The translations under genes and the position numbers were made by a program. Under the pieces are notes generated by a model. The model was not told the DNA's origin. It was given only the letters and a program-made list of their open reading frames with translations, and ran no database searches. DNA of 64,000 nucleotides. It comes from Lachnospiraceae bacterium GAM79 (lineage in GTDB: Bacteria; Bacillota; Clostridia; Lachnospirales; Lachnospiraceae). The stretch lies in assembly GCA_003584705.1 (NCBI GenBank), contig AP018536.1, positions 310,001 to 374,000 on the forward strand. The letters run 5' to 3'. Every line of letters starts with the position of its first letter. Within the stretch, counting starts at the first letter, position 1. Below, piece by piece: positions 34,486 through 44,300 of the stretch.

Positions 34486-34731
34486 ATGGAACAGGAAGTT
34501 ATTTTCAACGGCCAAATTCTTACCCTGACTCGGTTTTGGGCAACAGGAGAACCTTGCCTGTGGATTACCGACCCGGAGCAGATCGGGATGCCTAAAATGG
34601 AATTTGTGGGAGGCCACCCGGACGAATATTGCATTTTTCTGAAAAATCTGACGGAAACAGAGCTGGCACAGATCACATCTCTGGACGGTGCTCCACTGGA
34701 TGTAAAAGAAGAACGAAACGACATCGAATGA
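34486..34731 (+). CDS. Small array protein (81 aa)
   Basis: 81 residues. IFNGQILTLTRFWATGEPCL and WITDPEQIGMPKMEFVGGHP suggest a small beta fold; the end is acidic (APLDVKEERNDIE). ATG 34486 lies seven bases after AGGAGG; ATG 34480, which overlaps the previous stop, is too close to it. No family recognised. Confidence 0.55.
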   Translation: MEQEVIFNGQILTLTRFWATGEPCLWITDPEQIGMPKMEFVGGHPDEYCIFLKNLTETELAQITSLDGAPLDVKEERNDIE

Positions 34732-34741
34732 GGAGAACACT

Positions 34742-35182
34742 ATGAAAGACCTTTGCCAATACGGAAACCGACCGGAGGACGAATGGGAAATCTTGCCCTG
34801 GATACCTGACCCGCGCCCGCCCTTCAAAATTTGGGTAAAACCGGAGCAGATCGCGCCATTCTTTCTCATTCCCCACCACCCCTATGCGATCTCCCTTCTG
34901 CTGAAAATCAGTGACGAGTTCCGGACAGAGGAATTCCGACGGCTGGGACTGATCGGCAGCAGCGAGGACTGGGAGCGGCTTGTCCGGGGCGTGATCCAGG
35001 AGTTCGAGGAAAATAACAGCGGCGTGGATCTGTTTCACTTCGACTCCGACGAAGATGTGTTCTGCGTGTACTCCCAATACATCGACGATTTGATGCTGCT
35101 GTCCAAAATGATCCGGGCGGCCTGTGACAATGAAAAAACGATGGGGATGTATCTGAACATGAGCGAGGTTGTGAAAGCATGA
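34742..35182 (+). CDS. Imm51-like immunity protein
   Basis: 146 residues. FFLIPHHPYAISLLLKISDE near 40 and VDLFHFDSDEDVFCVYSQYI near 94, followed by LMLLSKMIRAACDNEKTMGM, match my memory of Imm51, in which a F-D-x-E/D-x-x-x-F-x-x-Y-S strand precedes two helices with a C-x-D/N-x-x-x-M end. Cytosolic. It starts after AATGAGGAGAACAC and overlaps the next gene by four bases. The family name is a motif match only. Confidence 0.62.
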   Translation: MKDLCQYGNRPEDEWEILPWIPDPRPPFKIWVKPEQIAPFFLIPHHPYAISLLLKISDEFRTEEFRRLGLIGSSEDWERLVRGVIQEFEENNSGVDLFHFDSDEDVFCVYSQYIDDLMLLSKMIRAACDNEKTMGMYLNMSEVVKA

Positions 35183-35442
35183 AAGAGTTGACCACTCAAA
35201 CAGGGATTATAGTAAAATGCAGTAAAACGGCCATTGAATTTTTCCAAAATGCTCAATCAGTGGATTTCTTCTCTGCACTGGAGATTCCGAAGGAATTTCA
35301 AGACATAGCGGTTGAGTTTTATGATTTGATTCTGGAAAACGACCATCCTACAGCTTTGCTGGGCTGTCGCGGCAATTATGATATTGCGGTACAGATAGAT
35401 GAGGTAACCGGCACCATGACGGGGTGGCATTGGTTCAAATGA
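35179..35442 (+). CDS. Small array protein (87 aa)
   Basis: 87 residues, with IIVKCSKTAIEFFQNAQSVD and PTALLGCRGNYDIAVQIDEV followed by GTMTGWHWFK. AT-richer than its neighbours. It starts in an ATGA overlap with the Imm51-like gene and is presumably translated with it. No family recognised. Confidence 0.52.
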   Translation: MKELTTQTGIIVKCSKTAIEFFQNAQSVDFFSALEIPKEFQDIAVEFYDLILENDHPTALLGCRGNYDIAVQIDEVTGTMTGWHWFK

Positions 35443-35452
35443 GGGAAATGGA

Positions 35453-35767
35453 ATGATCGAGTACATCAAACTCTTTTGGGAGGGCGCACCGGAGGGAGAA
35501 CCGTCGGTGATCCTTTATGAAGTGGATACAGGAAATGGGCGGCTGGCTCTCCGCTCCATTGACATCTTTATGGACGGTCACACCCACAACATACCTGACC
35601 TTTACGAAGACGCTATCGAGATCACGCCGATCCCCACCGTAGATGAACTGAACGCTCATGTCTGGGGCGAGGAATTCCACGCCTGCGTCATAGAGAAAGC
35701 GGAATTTGAGGCCATCTGGAAAAGCCACACCTATGATGGAGCGTTAAAAGAATCAGGAGGGTTCTGA
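35453..35767 (+). CDS. DUF6881-like protein
   Basis: 104 residues. YIKLFWEGAPEGEPSVILYE, VDTGNGRLALRSIDIFMDGH and a distal EEFHACVIEKAEFEAIWKSH are the layout of DUF6881: a W-strand, E-[V/L]-D-x-x-x-x-x-x-R-x-[V/I]-[E/D]-[I/V]-[F/Y]-x-D-G, then E-F-x-x-x-I-x-x-x-E-F-E-x-x-W. This small beta-rich family is common in immunity clusters. Its last base is the first base of the next start codon. Confidence 0.72.
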   Translation: MIEYIKLFWEGAPEGEPSVILYEVDTGNGRLALRSIDIFMDGHTHNIPDLYEDAIEITPIPTVDELNAHVWGEEFHACVIEKAEFEAIWKSHTYDGALKESGGF

Positions 35768-36177
35768 TGAAACAGACCGATATTTATACCGAAGCTCTGA
35801 CCTGTCTGCGCTCGATCCTTCTGGCAGACCATCCAGAATTTCAAAACTGGATCGACTGGCTGGAGAGGGATATTCAGGACTGGACCCAGCGTCGTGAGGT
35901 TGCCCACCATCTTCGGGCATACGGCGGCATGGGCTCGTTCAATGACCTGCCCAGTATGCGTGGAAATCATGACTATATTTTCGGCTTTCTCAAGTCCGTG
36001 TGCTATGCCTTCGGCCATCTTTATGGCAAACGGGAAGGCATTTCTCCGGAGGCACTGATGGAGGAGTGCCTGCACGATGTAGAGCAGGCAGCCTATCACC
36101 CCCATAAGCCACTGAACCAAGCCATTGCCCAGCACTTGATGCAGGGCGATTTACAGGAAAACCTGGATGCTCTGTGA
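35767..36177 (+). CDS. Helical array protein with GGMGSFNDL motif
   Basis: 136 residues, helical. REVAHHLRAYGGMGSFNDLP near residue 40 is distinctive: H-x-L-x-x-Y-G-G-M-G-S-F-N-D recurs in a small uncharacterised family (I recall DUF6966, not checked) placed near polymorphic toxin loci. The remainder (DYIFGFLKSVCYAFGHLYGK) is also helical. TGATG overlap with the DUF6881-like gene suggests coupled translation. Confidence 0.62.
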   Translation: MKQTDIYTEALTCLRSILLADHPEFQNWIDWLERDIQDWTQRREVAHHLRAYGGMGSFNDLPSMRGNHDYIFGFLKSVCYAFGHLYGKREGISPEALMEECLHDVEQAAYHPHKPLNQAIAQHLMQGDLQENLDAL

Positions 36178-36187
36178 GGGAAATACA

Positions 36188-36649
36188 ATGCATGACATGA
36201 ATTTGGAAAAAAACCGCAGTAAAATTCAAACTGCTTATAAAGTAAGCCCCTTCACAAAGGGTACCTGCCCAGAACCGGAGGATGCTGTGAAACGATTTGA
36301 AAGCAGGTATACTCCCATCCCCGCAGAGTACCGCTGGCTACTTTTGAACTTCGGCGGCTGCTATTTGGCGGAGCCGTGGATCTTCACACTGAAAGAGTTG
36401 GAAGAAGCCTACCCGATTTTTCAAGAGGCTTATGAGGATTACATGAGCGAATATGACCACGGCCCCACCTTTCCAATCGGAGGATTGGGTGACGGGAGTA
36501 TCGTATTTATCGACTTGGAGAGCGGCAGAGTCCGGGGCTATAACTGTGACTATGCCGATCTGGAGGAGATTGCCGAGAATTTTTCCAGCCTGCTCCTGGA
36601 CCTTGTGGAACAGGCATTGGAACTGGGAAACCTGTGCAAAGAATTGTGA
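36188..36649 (+). CDS. SUKH-1 (SMI1/KNR4) immunity protein
   Basis: 153 residues. PEDAVKRFESRYTPIPAEYR, WLLLNFGGCYLAEPWIFTLK, FPIGGLGDGSIVFIDLESGR and GYNCDYADLEEIAENFSSLL follow the SMI1/KNR4 order: E-x-x-x-x-x-P-x-x-Y-x-x-x-L-x-x-x-N-G-G, then I-G-x-x-G-x-G-x-x-x-F-x-D, then a final helix. ATG 36188 follows GAGGGAAATACA. Cytosolic antitoxin-type protein. Confidence 0.8.
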   Translation: MHDMNLEKNRSKIQTAYKVSPFTKGTCPEPEDAVKRFESRYTPIPAEYRWLLLNFGGCYLAEPWIFTLKELEEAYPIFQEAYEDYMSEYDHGPTFPIGGLGDGSIVFIDLESGRVRGYNCDYADLEEIAENFSSLLLDLVEQALELGNLCKEL

Positions 36650-36658
36650 GGTAAGCGT

Positions 36659-38299
36659 ATGGCAAAGGACATCAGGGAGTGCCTGCTGGCGCAGGCAAGA
36701 AAATTTCATCAGTGGCAAGAAATCACTTATCCCGGAAAAACCACCGAGGAGATTGGCGGTGCGTGGGAGGTCGATTACCCTGCGTGGAATGATATATTTG
36801 ATGCCTTTTGCCATGTGTTGACCCAAATGAATGCAGAAATGGCAGACAGCGTCCTGCTGGATGAGATGGTCTATTTAATTGCCAGGGCCAACGAAGCGGA
36901 GGGATTTATACAGGAGACCACTTCCCATCCACAATGGTTTGAGTGCCTCTGCCGCAGGGCCGCAGCTTCCAATGAGAATGAGGCCAAGTGGCAGTTTGCC
37001 GCCTATCTGCCGGAATGCTCATGTAGTCAGAAAGTCAGGGATATAATTCTGGATTTCGCAAAGGACCCCAATGAATATGTGAGCCGGCGGGCGCTTTTGG
37101 CGATGCCTGCTCTGCGTCCTGACTGTGTGGAACAGTTCGCTCCGCTGTTTTGGGAGCGCAACTGTTACTCTCCTGAACTTCAGGAATACCAGCGGATCGC
37201 CGTTCTGATTTCACTGGATGCCATCCATTCCGACCAGCTTCCACAATACTTGGAATGGGCCAAGCAGGATGGTCAGAGCTATCTGCTGGAACACGCAAAA
37301 CGAATCGAAGGAGGACTTTCCATGAACGAAAAACTGTCCCGTCCCCAATTCAATCAAATGGATACCACCGAGAAGCAGGCGCTGATGGAAAGCCTGGCTG
37401 CTCGTTATACTATGACCTTTCTCGGTCTACATACCTTTGACCACTGGGGCCAGAGCTGCACCACCGGCATCTTCGAGAAAGATGGTCGGGAGTTCGTCTT
37501 TGTCCCCGGCGATACCGTCACCCTGGGCTGGGAGCAGTTTGCCGAGGGACTGAATCAGGAGAGCCGGGAGGAATTGGACTATCTGTTCCAGGAGTGGGAG
37601 ATGGAACCGCAGAACCCGGAAGAGATGATCCGGGAAAGCATGGCTCCCGTTCGGCAGGCGGTCATTGGCCCCATGCTGGTGGGCCGGGAGCTGGAGGAAC
37701 TGTGCTGGGAGCCGGTCAAGATGGACGATCCCAGGCTGACTGCCCACCCTGACTGGCTGAAGGAATTCCGTGATTTTGCTTGGAGTGACAGCAGCAGTCT
37801 TACCTTGCATCAGTCGGCCCGCATAGAACGGACAGAAGATGGATTTCATACCTGGATCTATCACTGCACAGACTACGATGCGCTTCTTGCCGGGCTGGAA
37901 AAGCAGGGGCTTTCGCTGCCCACAGCGGACGAGTGGGCCTACCTGTGCGGCGGCGGATGTCGGACCCTGTTCCCATGGGGAGATGGGTTAGACTACTCCA
38001 TGCGTCTACGCTGGTTTGAGGACATGGATGAGGATGAGAACCGGCCCTATGATATGGAGGAACCCAACTTCTTCGGCCTGTCCATCGCCTACGATCCCTA
38101 TATGCGGGAAGTGGTGCAGGCTGATAGACTTACCACCTGCGGCGGTGACGGCGGGTGCAATATCTGCGGCGGGCTGGGCCCATTTCTCGGTTTCCTACCC
38201 TGTTCGCCCCACTGTAAGCCGGAAGTGCAGGAGGACAAGGAACTAAACGGAGATTATGACTTCTACCGGCCCATTATCCGGGTGGAGAACCATGATTGA
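36659..38299 (+). CDS. HEAT-like domain fused to a formylglycine-generating-enzyme-like domain
   Basis: 546 residues. Residues 1-220 are paired helices (LLDEMVYLIARANEAEGFIQ, DFAKDPNEYVSRRALLAMPA) resembling HEAT repeats. An internal ATG at 37321, after GAAGGAGGACTTTCC, opens the second part: REFVFVPGDTVTLGWEQFAE, then GLSLPTADEWAYLCGGGCRT with LFPWGDGLDYSMRLRW, and a tail ending FYRPIIRVE. L-P-T-x-x-E-W-x-Y plus F-P-W-G-D is the FGE/SUMF1 (sulfatase-modifying) signature. The Cys pair of true FGE is not obvious, though a Cys-rich stretch (CGGDGGCNICGGLG) is present. Whether it is catalytic is open; FGE-like and HEAT proteins both occur in immunity loci. It may be two products from one frame. 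Confidence 0.78.
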   Translation: MAKDIRECLLAQARKFHQWQEITYPGKTTEEIGGAWEVDYPAWNDIFDAFCHVLTQMNAEMADSVLLDEMVYLIARANEAEGFIQETTSHPQWFECLCRRAAASNENEAKWQFAAYLPECSCSQKVRDIILDFAKDPNEYVSRRALLAMPALRPDCVEQFAPLFWERNCYSPELQEYQRIAVLISLDAIHSDQLPQYLEWAKQDGQSYLLEHAKRIEGGLSMNEKLSRPQFNQMDTTEKQALMESLAARYTMTFLGLHTFDHWGQSCTTGIFEKDGREFVFVPGDTVTLGWEQFAEGLNQESREELDYLFQEWEMEPQNPEEMIRESMAPVRQAVIGPMLVGRELEELCWEPVKMDDPRLTAHPDWLKEFRDFAWSDSSSLTLHQSARIERTEDGFHTWIYHCTDYDALLAGLEKQGLSLPTADEWAYLCGGGCRTLFPWGDGLDYSMRLRWFEDMDEDENRPYDMEEPNFFGLSIAYDPYMREVVQADRLTTCGGDGGCNICGGLGPFLGFLPCSPHCKPEVQEDKELNGDYDFYRPIIRVENHD

Positions 38300-38341
38300 C
38301 AATAGAAGCTTGATACGAAATAAAGAAAGAGAGGTGCCGAC

Positions 38342-41300
38342 ATGGGAGCATGGGGTATAAAAGCATTAGAGCGTGACGAAGGGCTGGATGTACTGGACAT
38401 CCTCAAAAATGAATATGTACCGGAGCATCCGGTAATGGATCTGGGCGAGATGATTGAACTGATGAAAGAGGAAGTCATGCTGGGATCTGACTTCTCACAA
38501 ATCGACTTCCTCTTTGACAATACTGCGATGGCTCTGGCGGAGCTGTATTTCCAATGGAAGGATAACGGCAAGCTGGACTACGATCATGAAGAAGCTATAT
38601 GGGATAAAGTCACCGGTTTCACAGCATCCAAAGAAGCACTTGCTTTCCTGCTGCGGCAGCTCACCGACATCAAAAACGAGGTGCCGGACGAGGACGGCAT
38701 CCGTGAGATTATGGATCTTTGGAAGAACGAGGATAGCGGTGAGATCGCTCCTGCGTGGTTGGAACACTTGAATCAGCTCATTGATCGACTGGATTCAGAA
38801 CAGGAGGCACGACAAATGTATATCAAAAAATACTGGGGCAACTTTATTGGCGGTTCCGATGACAGTCTGAACCTTGTGGCACTTTTAGAGGATCAGAAAA
38901 AGGAGGAGATCCCCCTCAGCGAGATTTTCTCCAAGATCGGTCTGGACAAGCAGAACTGGGACTTTCGCCAAACCGTGGAGTACCTGGAGTTTACACATTC
39001 CGATGGTGTGGAGATGGACTTTCACTTCGCCATTGATGTGGTCACCGACCTGGCCGCCATCCTGCTGGAGTGCAGCGTCAGTGGCAGTGTAAACCTTCAG
39101 GATCTGGACGAGTACAACACCCCCGCCCGCCGTATCCGCATCACTGCTACGCCAGAGGAGCATGACGCAATGAACAAGTCCCTGGCGGACTTTGTCCATG
39201 CCCCGCTGGAATACGACATCAGCGAGATGATGGGCGAGGATGAGATCACAGATATGGCTTATCAGGTGGAGATGCTGCGGAAAGAGCTGTACGAAGCCTC
39301 CGGCCGTAATCGGAACTACCATGTAAAGGCGGAAGATGTGAAACATCTGCTTCCCGACTGGGAGGGCGCCGATGGCTGTATCGCCACCAACCGCATCACG
39401 GTGGAGGGCTGCAAGATTGGCTACTGCTACCGGGAGAAACCGGACGGCGGCTGGGACAGCGGCTGGCGCTTCACTGCTGGTGATGAGAGCGAGGCGTACA
39501 TGGACGATCCCAACAATGCCGGGATCTACAAGCTGAACACGATCTGCAACGACGATCCCGACATTATCCCGCTGCTGAACACCTCCGCTCCCTGCGCCTT
39601 TGCCCGGGACGAAAACGGCGTGTTTCAGCCGGAAGTATTGGAGCCAGAAGAAATGGAGGAACCGGATATGGATATTTTAGAGCAGTGCCAGAAGTGGCAT
39701 GAGGAGAGCAAACAACATAAAATTATTGATGCGCTGGAGGCCATCCCCGCTCAGGAGCGTACCCCTGAGATGGACAGCGAGTTAGCCCGTGCCTATAACA
39801 ATCTGGCAGACCCATATAAGCCAGGCGGCAAAGAGATGCTCAAAAAGTCCATCGCTCTGCTCAAGCCCCATGAGGAATACTTTGCAGGCGATCATTACTG
39901 GAACTTCCGCATGGGTTACTCCTACTTTTATCTGGATCAGGAGGGCCGGGCTCTGCGATATTTTGAAAAGGCATTGGAGGCCCGCCCCGACGACGAGGAC
40001 ACCATGCAGCTGATCGACGGGTGCAGGAAGGGTATTTCCCTGCCGCAGTTCTCGGCGTGCTTCCGGGAGCGGACAGAGAACTGGTGGGAAGCCTTTGCCG
40101 AGATGGAAGCAGAATTGCGCCAGATGATGGACGAGGACAAGGATCACACCCGTGGCGCAGAACTCGTGGCCCAAATGGAGGACACCCTGAATCTGGTCTT
40201 TGATGAGATCTCCTTCGAGATAGGTGTGGGCGGCGAAAAGCATGAGCTGATCCTCACCCCGGAGGGTGACAAGGTCAAGCTGTTTGAGCTGGTCTACTTC
40301 CAGAAGCACGCCCCCAAGGAGGTGCTGGAGCACTGGAACATCCTTGTGGGCCGTCAGCCCCTCCAGAACATCGGACTGCACACCGAAGATGGCTGGGACA
40401 TCTCCGGGGATGATGTGCAGATCTGGCTGGAGGAGCAGGGTGAAAACAGCTTCGCCATCTCCGCCTACTGCGAAAAGCTGCTGCCTATGCTCCGGGAGGA
40501 AGAAGGCCGGGCCTGGTGGATGCTCACCACCCTCACCGATCAGGTGCTGGGTGAGATCCCCCACATGAGATACATAGACAGCTTTGATGTGCTGGAGGAA
40601 CCCAAGGCAGAGCCGTCCTTCCTCCTGTCCCAGCTGCCTGACAAGCTGAAAGAAAAGGGAGCGGACCTCTCCACCGATCCCAATGCCTATCTGGAGAGCT
40701 ATCTTGGCTACAAAATGGAACCCAATGAAGATCCCGATGCCGATTGGCGGTTGGATACCATGGTGGGCTCCACTTGCTGTGTACCACTCATCAACGGCTA
40801 TCTGAATGCCGACAATGACTTTATGGACGATCTCCATGCCGACGGCGCGGTAGCGGGCTTCTTCTGCTATCCCCTGGATACCCTGCGGGAGGAGGAAGGC
40901 AGTCAGAAGATCTTCGACTTCCGGGACAAGCTGGAAGAAGTGTTTACCACTGATGAAGGATCGGAAGTGCTCACTCTCACCGGCGGGGCCACCGGCCTCT
41001 ACTGTGGCTATGTGGACTTCATCGCCTGGGACATCCGAGAGGCGCTGAACATGGCGAAAGAGTTCTTTGAAGGCACGGACATCCCATGGGCCATCTTCCA
41101 CACCTTCCGCCGTGAAGCCGGTTCTGTACCCCTAAAGCAACAAGATGATGGGACAGAAACTGAGAATCAGGATGACGAGTTGGATGAAACGCTTATGGGC
41201 ATGGACTATATTCCTTATACCCAACAGAACGCCGAAGCATTCTTCGCTCAGCTGGAGCAGTGGAACGACGAAGACGAGTACACCCGCTGTATCCAGGCAC

Positions 41301-44300
41301 TGAATGCCATCCCGGAGGATTGGCGAAACTACCGCACCGCCTACGCCCTGGCCCGTGCACTGGAGAACTACGCCATCATCGGAGACCATGACGAAGGTAC
41401 TTTGAAATCCAAGGGAGACAAAGCCCTTCTGAGGGCCATTGAGGTGTTGGAGTCCGTCCGGGAGGAAGGCCAGGACAAGGCGGAGTGGAATATGCGGATG
41501 GCCTACGGCTATCAGTATCTCTACGGCCAGGAGGAAAAAGCCATTCCCTACGCCCAGCGTTGGGCAGAACTGGACCCAGAAGACGAAAATGCCCCGGCGG
41601 TAATTCGGGAGTGTAAGGCGGAGATTCGGAAACGCCAGCGCAGCCGGAAGAAGGCAAAATTCGTGCCCGGTGATACCCCATTTGAGGGTTTCGACCTCAC
41701 CAACTTCTGGGATGATAATTGGTATGCACTGAAAGAATATGTCAGTGATCCGCCTTCCGATGAGCTGATTGCCAGCGTGGAGGAGGAACTGGGCTACAAG
41801 CTGCCTGCCGCTTACATCTGGCTGATGAAGCAGCACAACGGCGGCATTCCGGTGAACACCTGCTATCCCTGCGATGAGCCTACCTGTTGGTCAGATGATC
41901 ATGTGGCCATCACCGGCATTTTCGGAATCGGACGGGAAAAGAGCTGCTCCCTCTGTGGAGAGCTGGGCAGTCAGTTTATGATCGATGAGTGGGAGTATCC
42001 TGCCATCGGCGTGGCCATCTGCGACTGTCCAAGCGCCGGACACGATATGATTTTCCTGGACTACCGGGCTTGCGGCCCTCAGGGAGAGCCTGCGGTAGTC
42101 CATGTGGATCAGGAAAATGACTATAAAATTACCCATCTGGCAGACAGCTTTGAGGAATTTATCCGCGGACTGGAGCATGAATCCCTCTATGATCCGGATG
42201 AAGATGCAGAGGGTCTTGAGGATGACGCCGACGAGGAGGAAACCGACCATAAGGGTTCCTTTGCCGGATCTGTGCTCCTCTCCAAAGCAGAGTGGGACAA
42301 GGAGCAGTTGATTCGAGATCTGCGGGAAGAATGGGGCATCGTAGATGAGGAGCCGGATGAGGGCGACGAAGATGTTGAGAACAGCGATGACGCTGTGGTA
42401 ATGCGGGTCGGAGGTATGATGCTGATTGTGACACTATTCCACGGTCACATCCCGGACAATGAAGCAGAGATCAACGCCGAAAACAACTATATGTGGCCAG
42501 AGGCCGTAGAAGTGGCCAAAGCGCACAAGGCCCATATCATGGTGGCTGTGTTGGGCGAGGAGGAAAAACTGCTGGAACGAGGTAAGCTGTTCACCAAGGC
42601 GATGGCAGTGTGCTGCAAGCAGAAATACGCCACCGGTGTCTACACCAGCGGCGTGGTATTTGAGCCTCGTTTCTATGAGGGCCTTGCCGATATGCTCAAA
42701 AAGGACGAACTGCCCATCTTCAACTGGGTTTGGTTCGGCCTGTACCGGAGCGAGGGGGGCCTAAACGGCTACACTTACGGCATGGATGTGTTTGGCAAGG
42801 AGGAAATGGAGGTGTTGAACACCGACGCTGAGCCGGAGGAACTACGGGACTTTTTGGCAAGCCTTGCCTCCTATGTGCTGGCGTGTGATGTGACGCTGCA
42901 AGACGGCGAGACCATCGGTTTTTCTGCGGACGATAAGCACACCATCACCCGCAGCCCCGGCATCTCTCTGCCAGAAGAACAGATGACCCTGAAGATCGGT
43001 TACGAGCCTATAAAGGGAGATCCGGAGGATGACAGCTGCGACCACTCGGACAATGATGACAAGCAGGATGAGGAAGAATTCAGTAATCCCGAAGTCTACA
43101 CCGAGGAGGAGATGGAAGCCGTCGAGGGGCACATCCAGCAGTATTTCGGCAAGTTCGAGAATGTGTTCCACGAGATCGTTTCCCCCGACATCCATGTGGA
43201 CATCTGCATCGTGCCGCCCACTGAGGAGCGGGACTATTATACCCTGGTCACCATGGGTATGGGTGCTCACCGGATGAATGTGCCGGAGGAACTGGCGGAA
43301 TACAAGCTGGAGCGGGCGGAGCTGGCCATCGCCCTGCCTGCGGACTGGAAGCTGGATCAGGAGTCCATGAAAGACGAAAAGTGGTACTGGCCCATCCGCT
43401 TGCTGAAATCTTTGGCCCGTCTGCCCATCAACTGTGACAGCTGGTTGGGGCATGGTCATACAGTGGAGAACCGGGAACCATTTGCAGACAACACCAAACT
43501 GTGTACTGCTACCCTGATCGGTCCCCAGGATACGGAGGACGGCAGCGAGGTCTGCACTCTGCCGGGCGGCGAGGAGGTCAACTTCTATCAGGTAATCCCT
43601 CTTTATGCGGATGAATTGGACTATAAACTGGAACATGATGTAGACGATCTGCTGAACAAGATGAGGGGGATCAGTTTTGTCGTAAACCCCACTCGCCAGA
43701 ATGCTATCACCCGTGGCACCCTTTCCAATGATGATTTTGACGGTGAGATGGACGACGCTTCCTATCATATCGAGAGCATTGAGGAGAAGGAACTGCCTAT
43801 TGACCCCATCAATGCTTATAACCATATGGCCATCTACCTGCGCTGGTGTATGGAGCACGACCTGGTGGGCGAGGACTTCTTGAAAGAATACAGCGAAGTG
43901 GCCAAACAGGTCAAAGCTGATCCTGCCAATGTGGATCTGAGGGAGTTTATCCGGGATGAGCTGGACGGCTGTCTGTTCTCTGTGCTGTTCAATCAGCAAG
44001 GCCGTGCCTTTGCAGGCTATTACTACGGAGAGGGCGACAGCCCCTACTATCCTGCCGATGTTGACGACAACGCCCTCCGCTTCTTCGGCCCGGAGCGGTA
44101 TCACTCTGATGAGTTCCAGGATGAAGCCTACCTGTTCATCCCCTTTGACGAGGACTACTATCAGGCTATGGCAGAGGTGATCGAAGAACGCTTTGAAAAC
44201 TGGCAGGAACAGGACTTCGACGAGGACACGCTGGAGCCTTCCGAGGTGGCTCATGCCATCATGGAGTATCTGGACTGCGAGTGTACCTATTTCCCGTCCA

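Noticed and set aside
39782..41101. 439- and 470-codon minus-strand frames (also 42842-44254) opposite the giant gene
   Set aside because: Same explanation; the plus strand has continuous domain structure across both.
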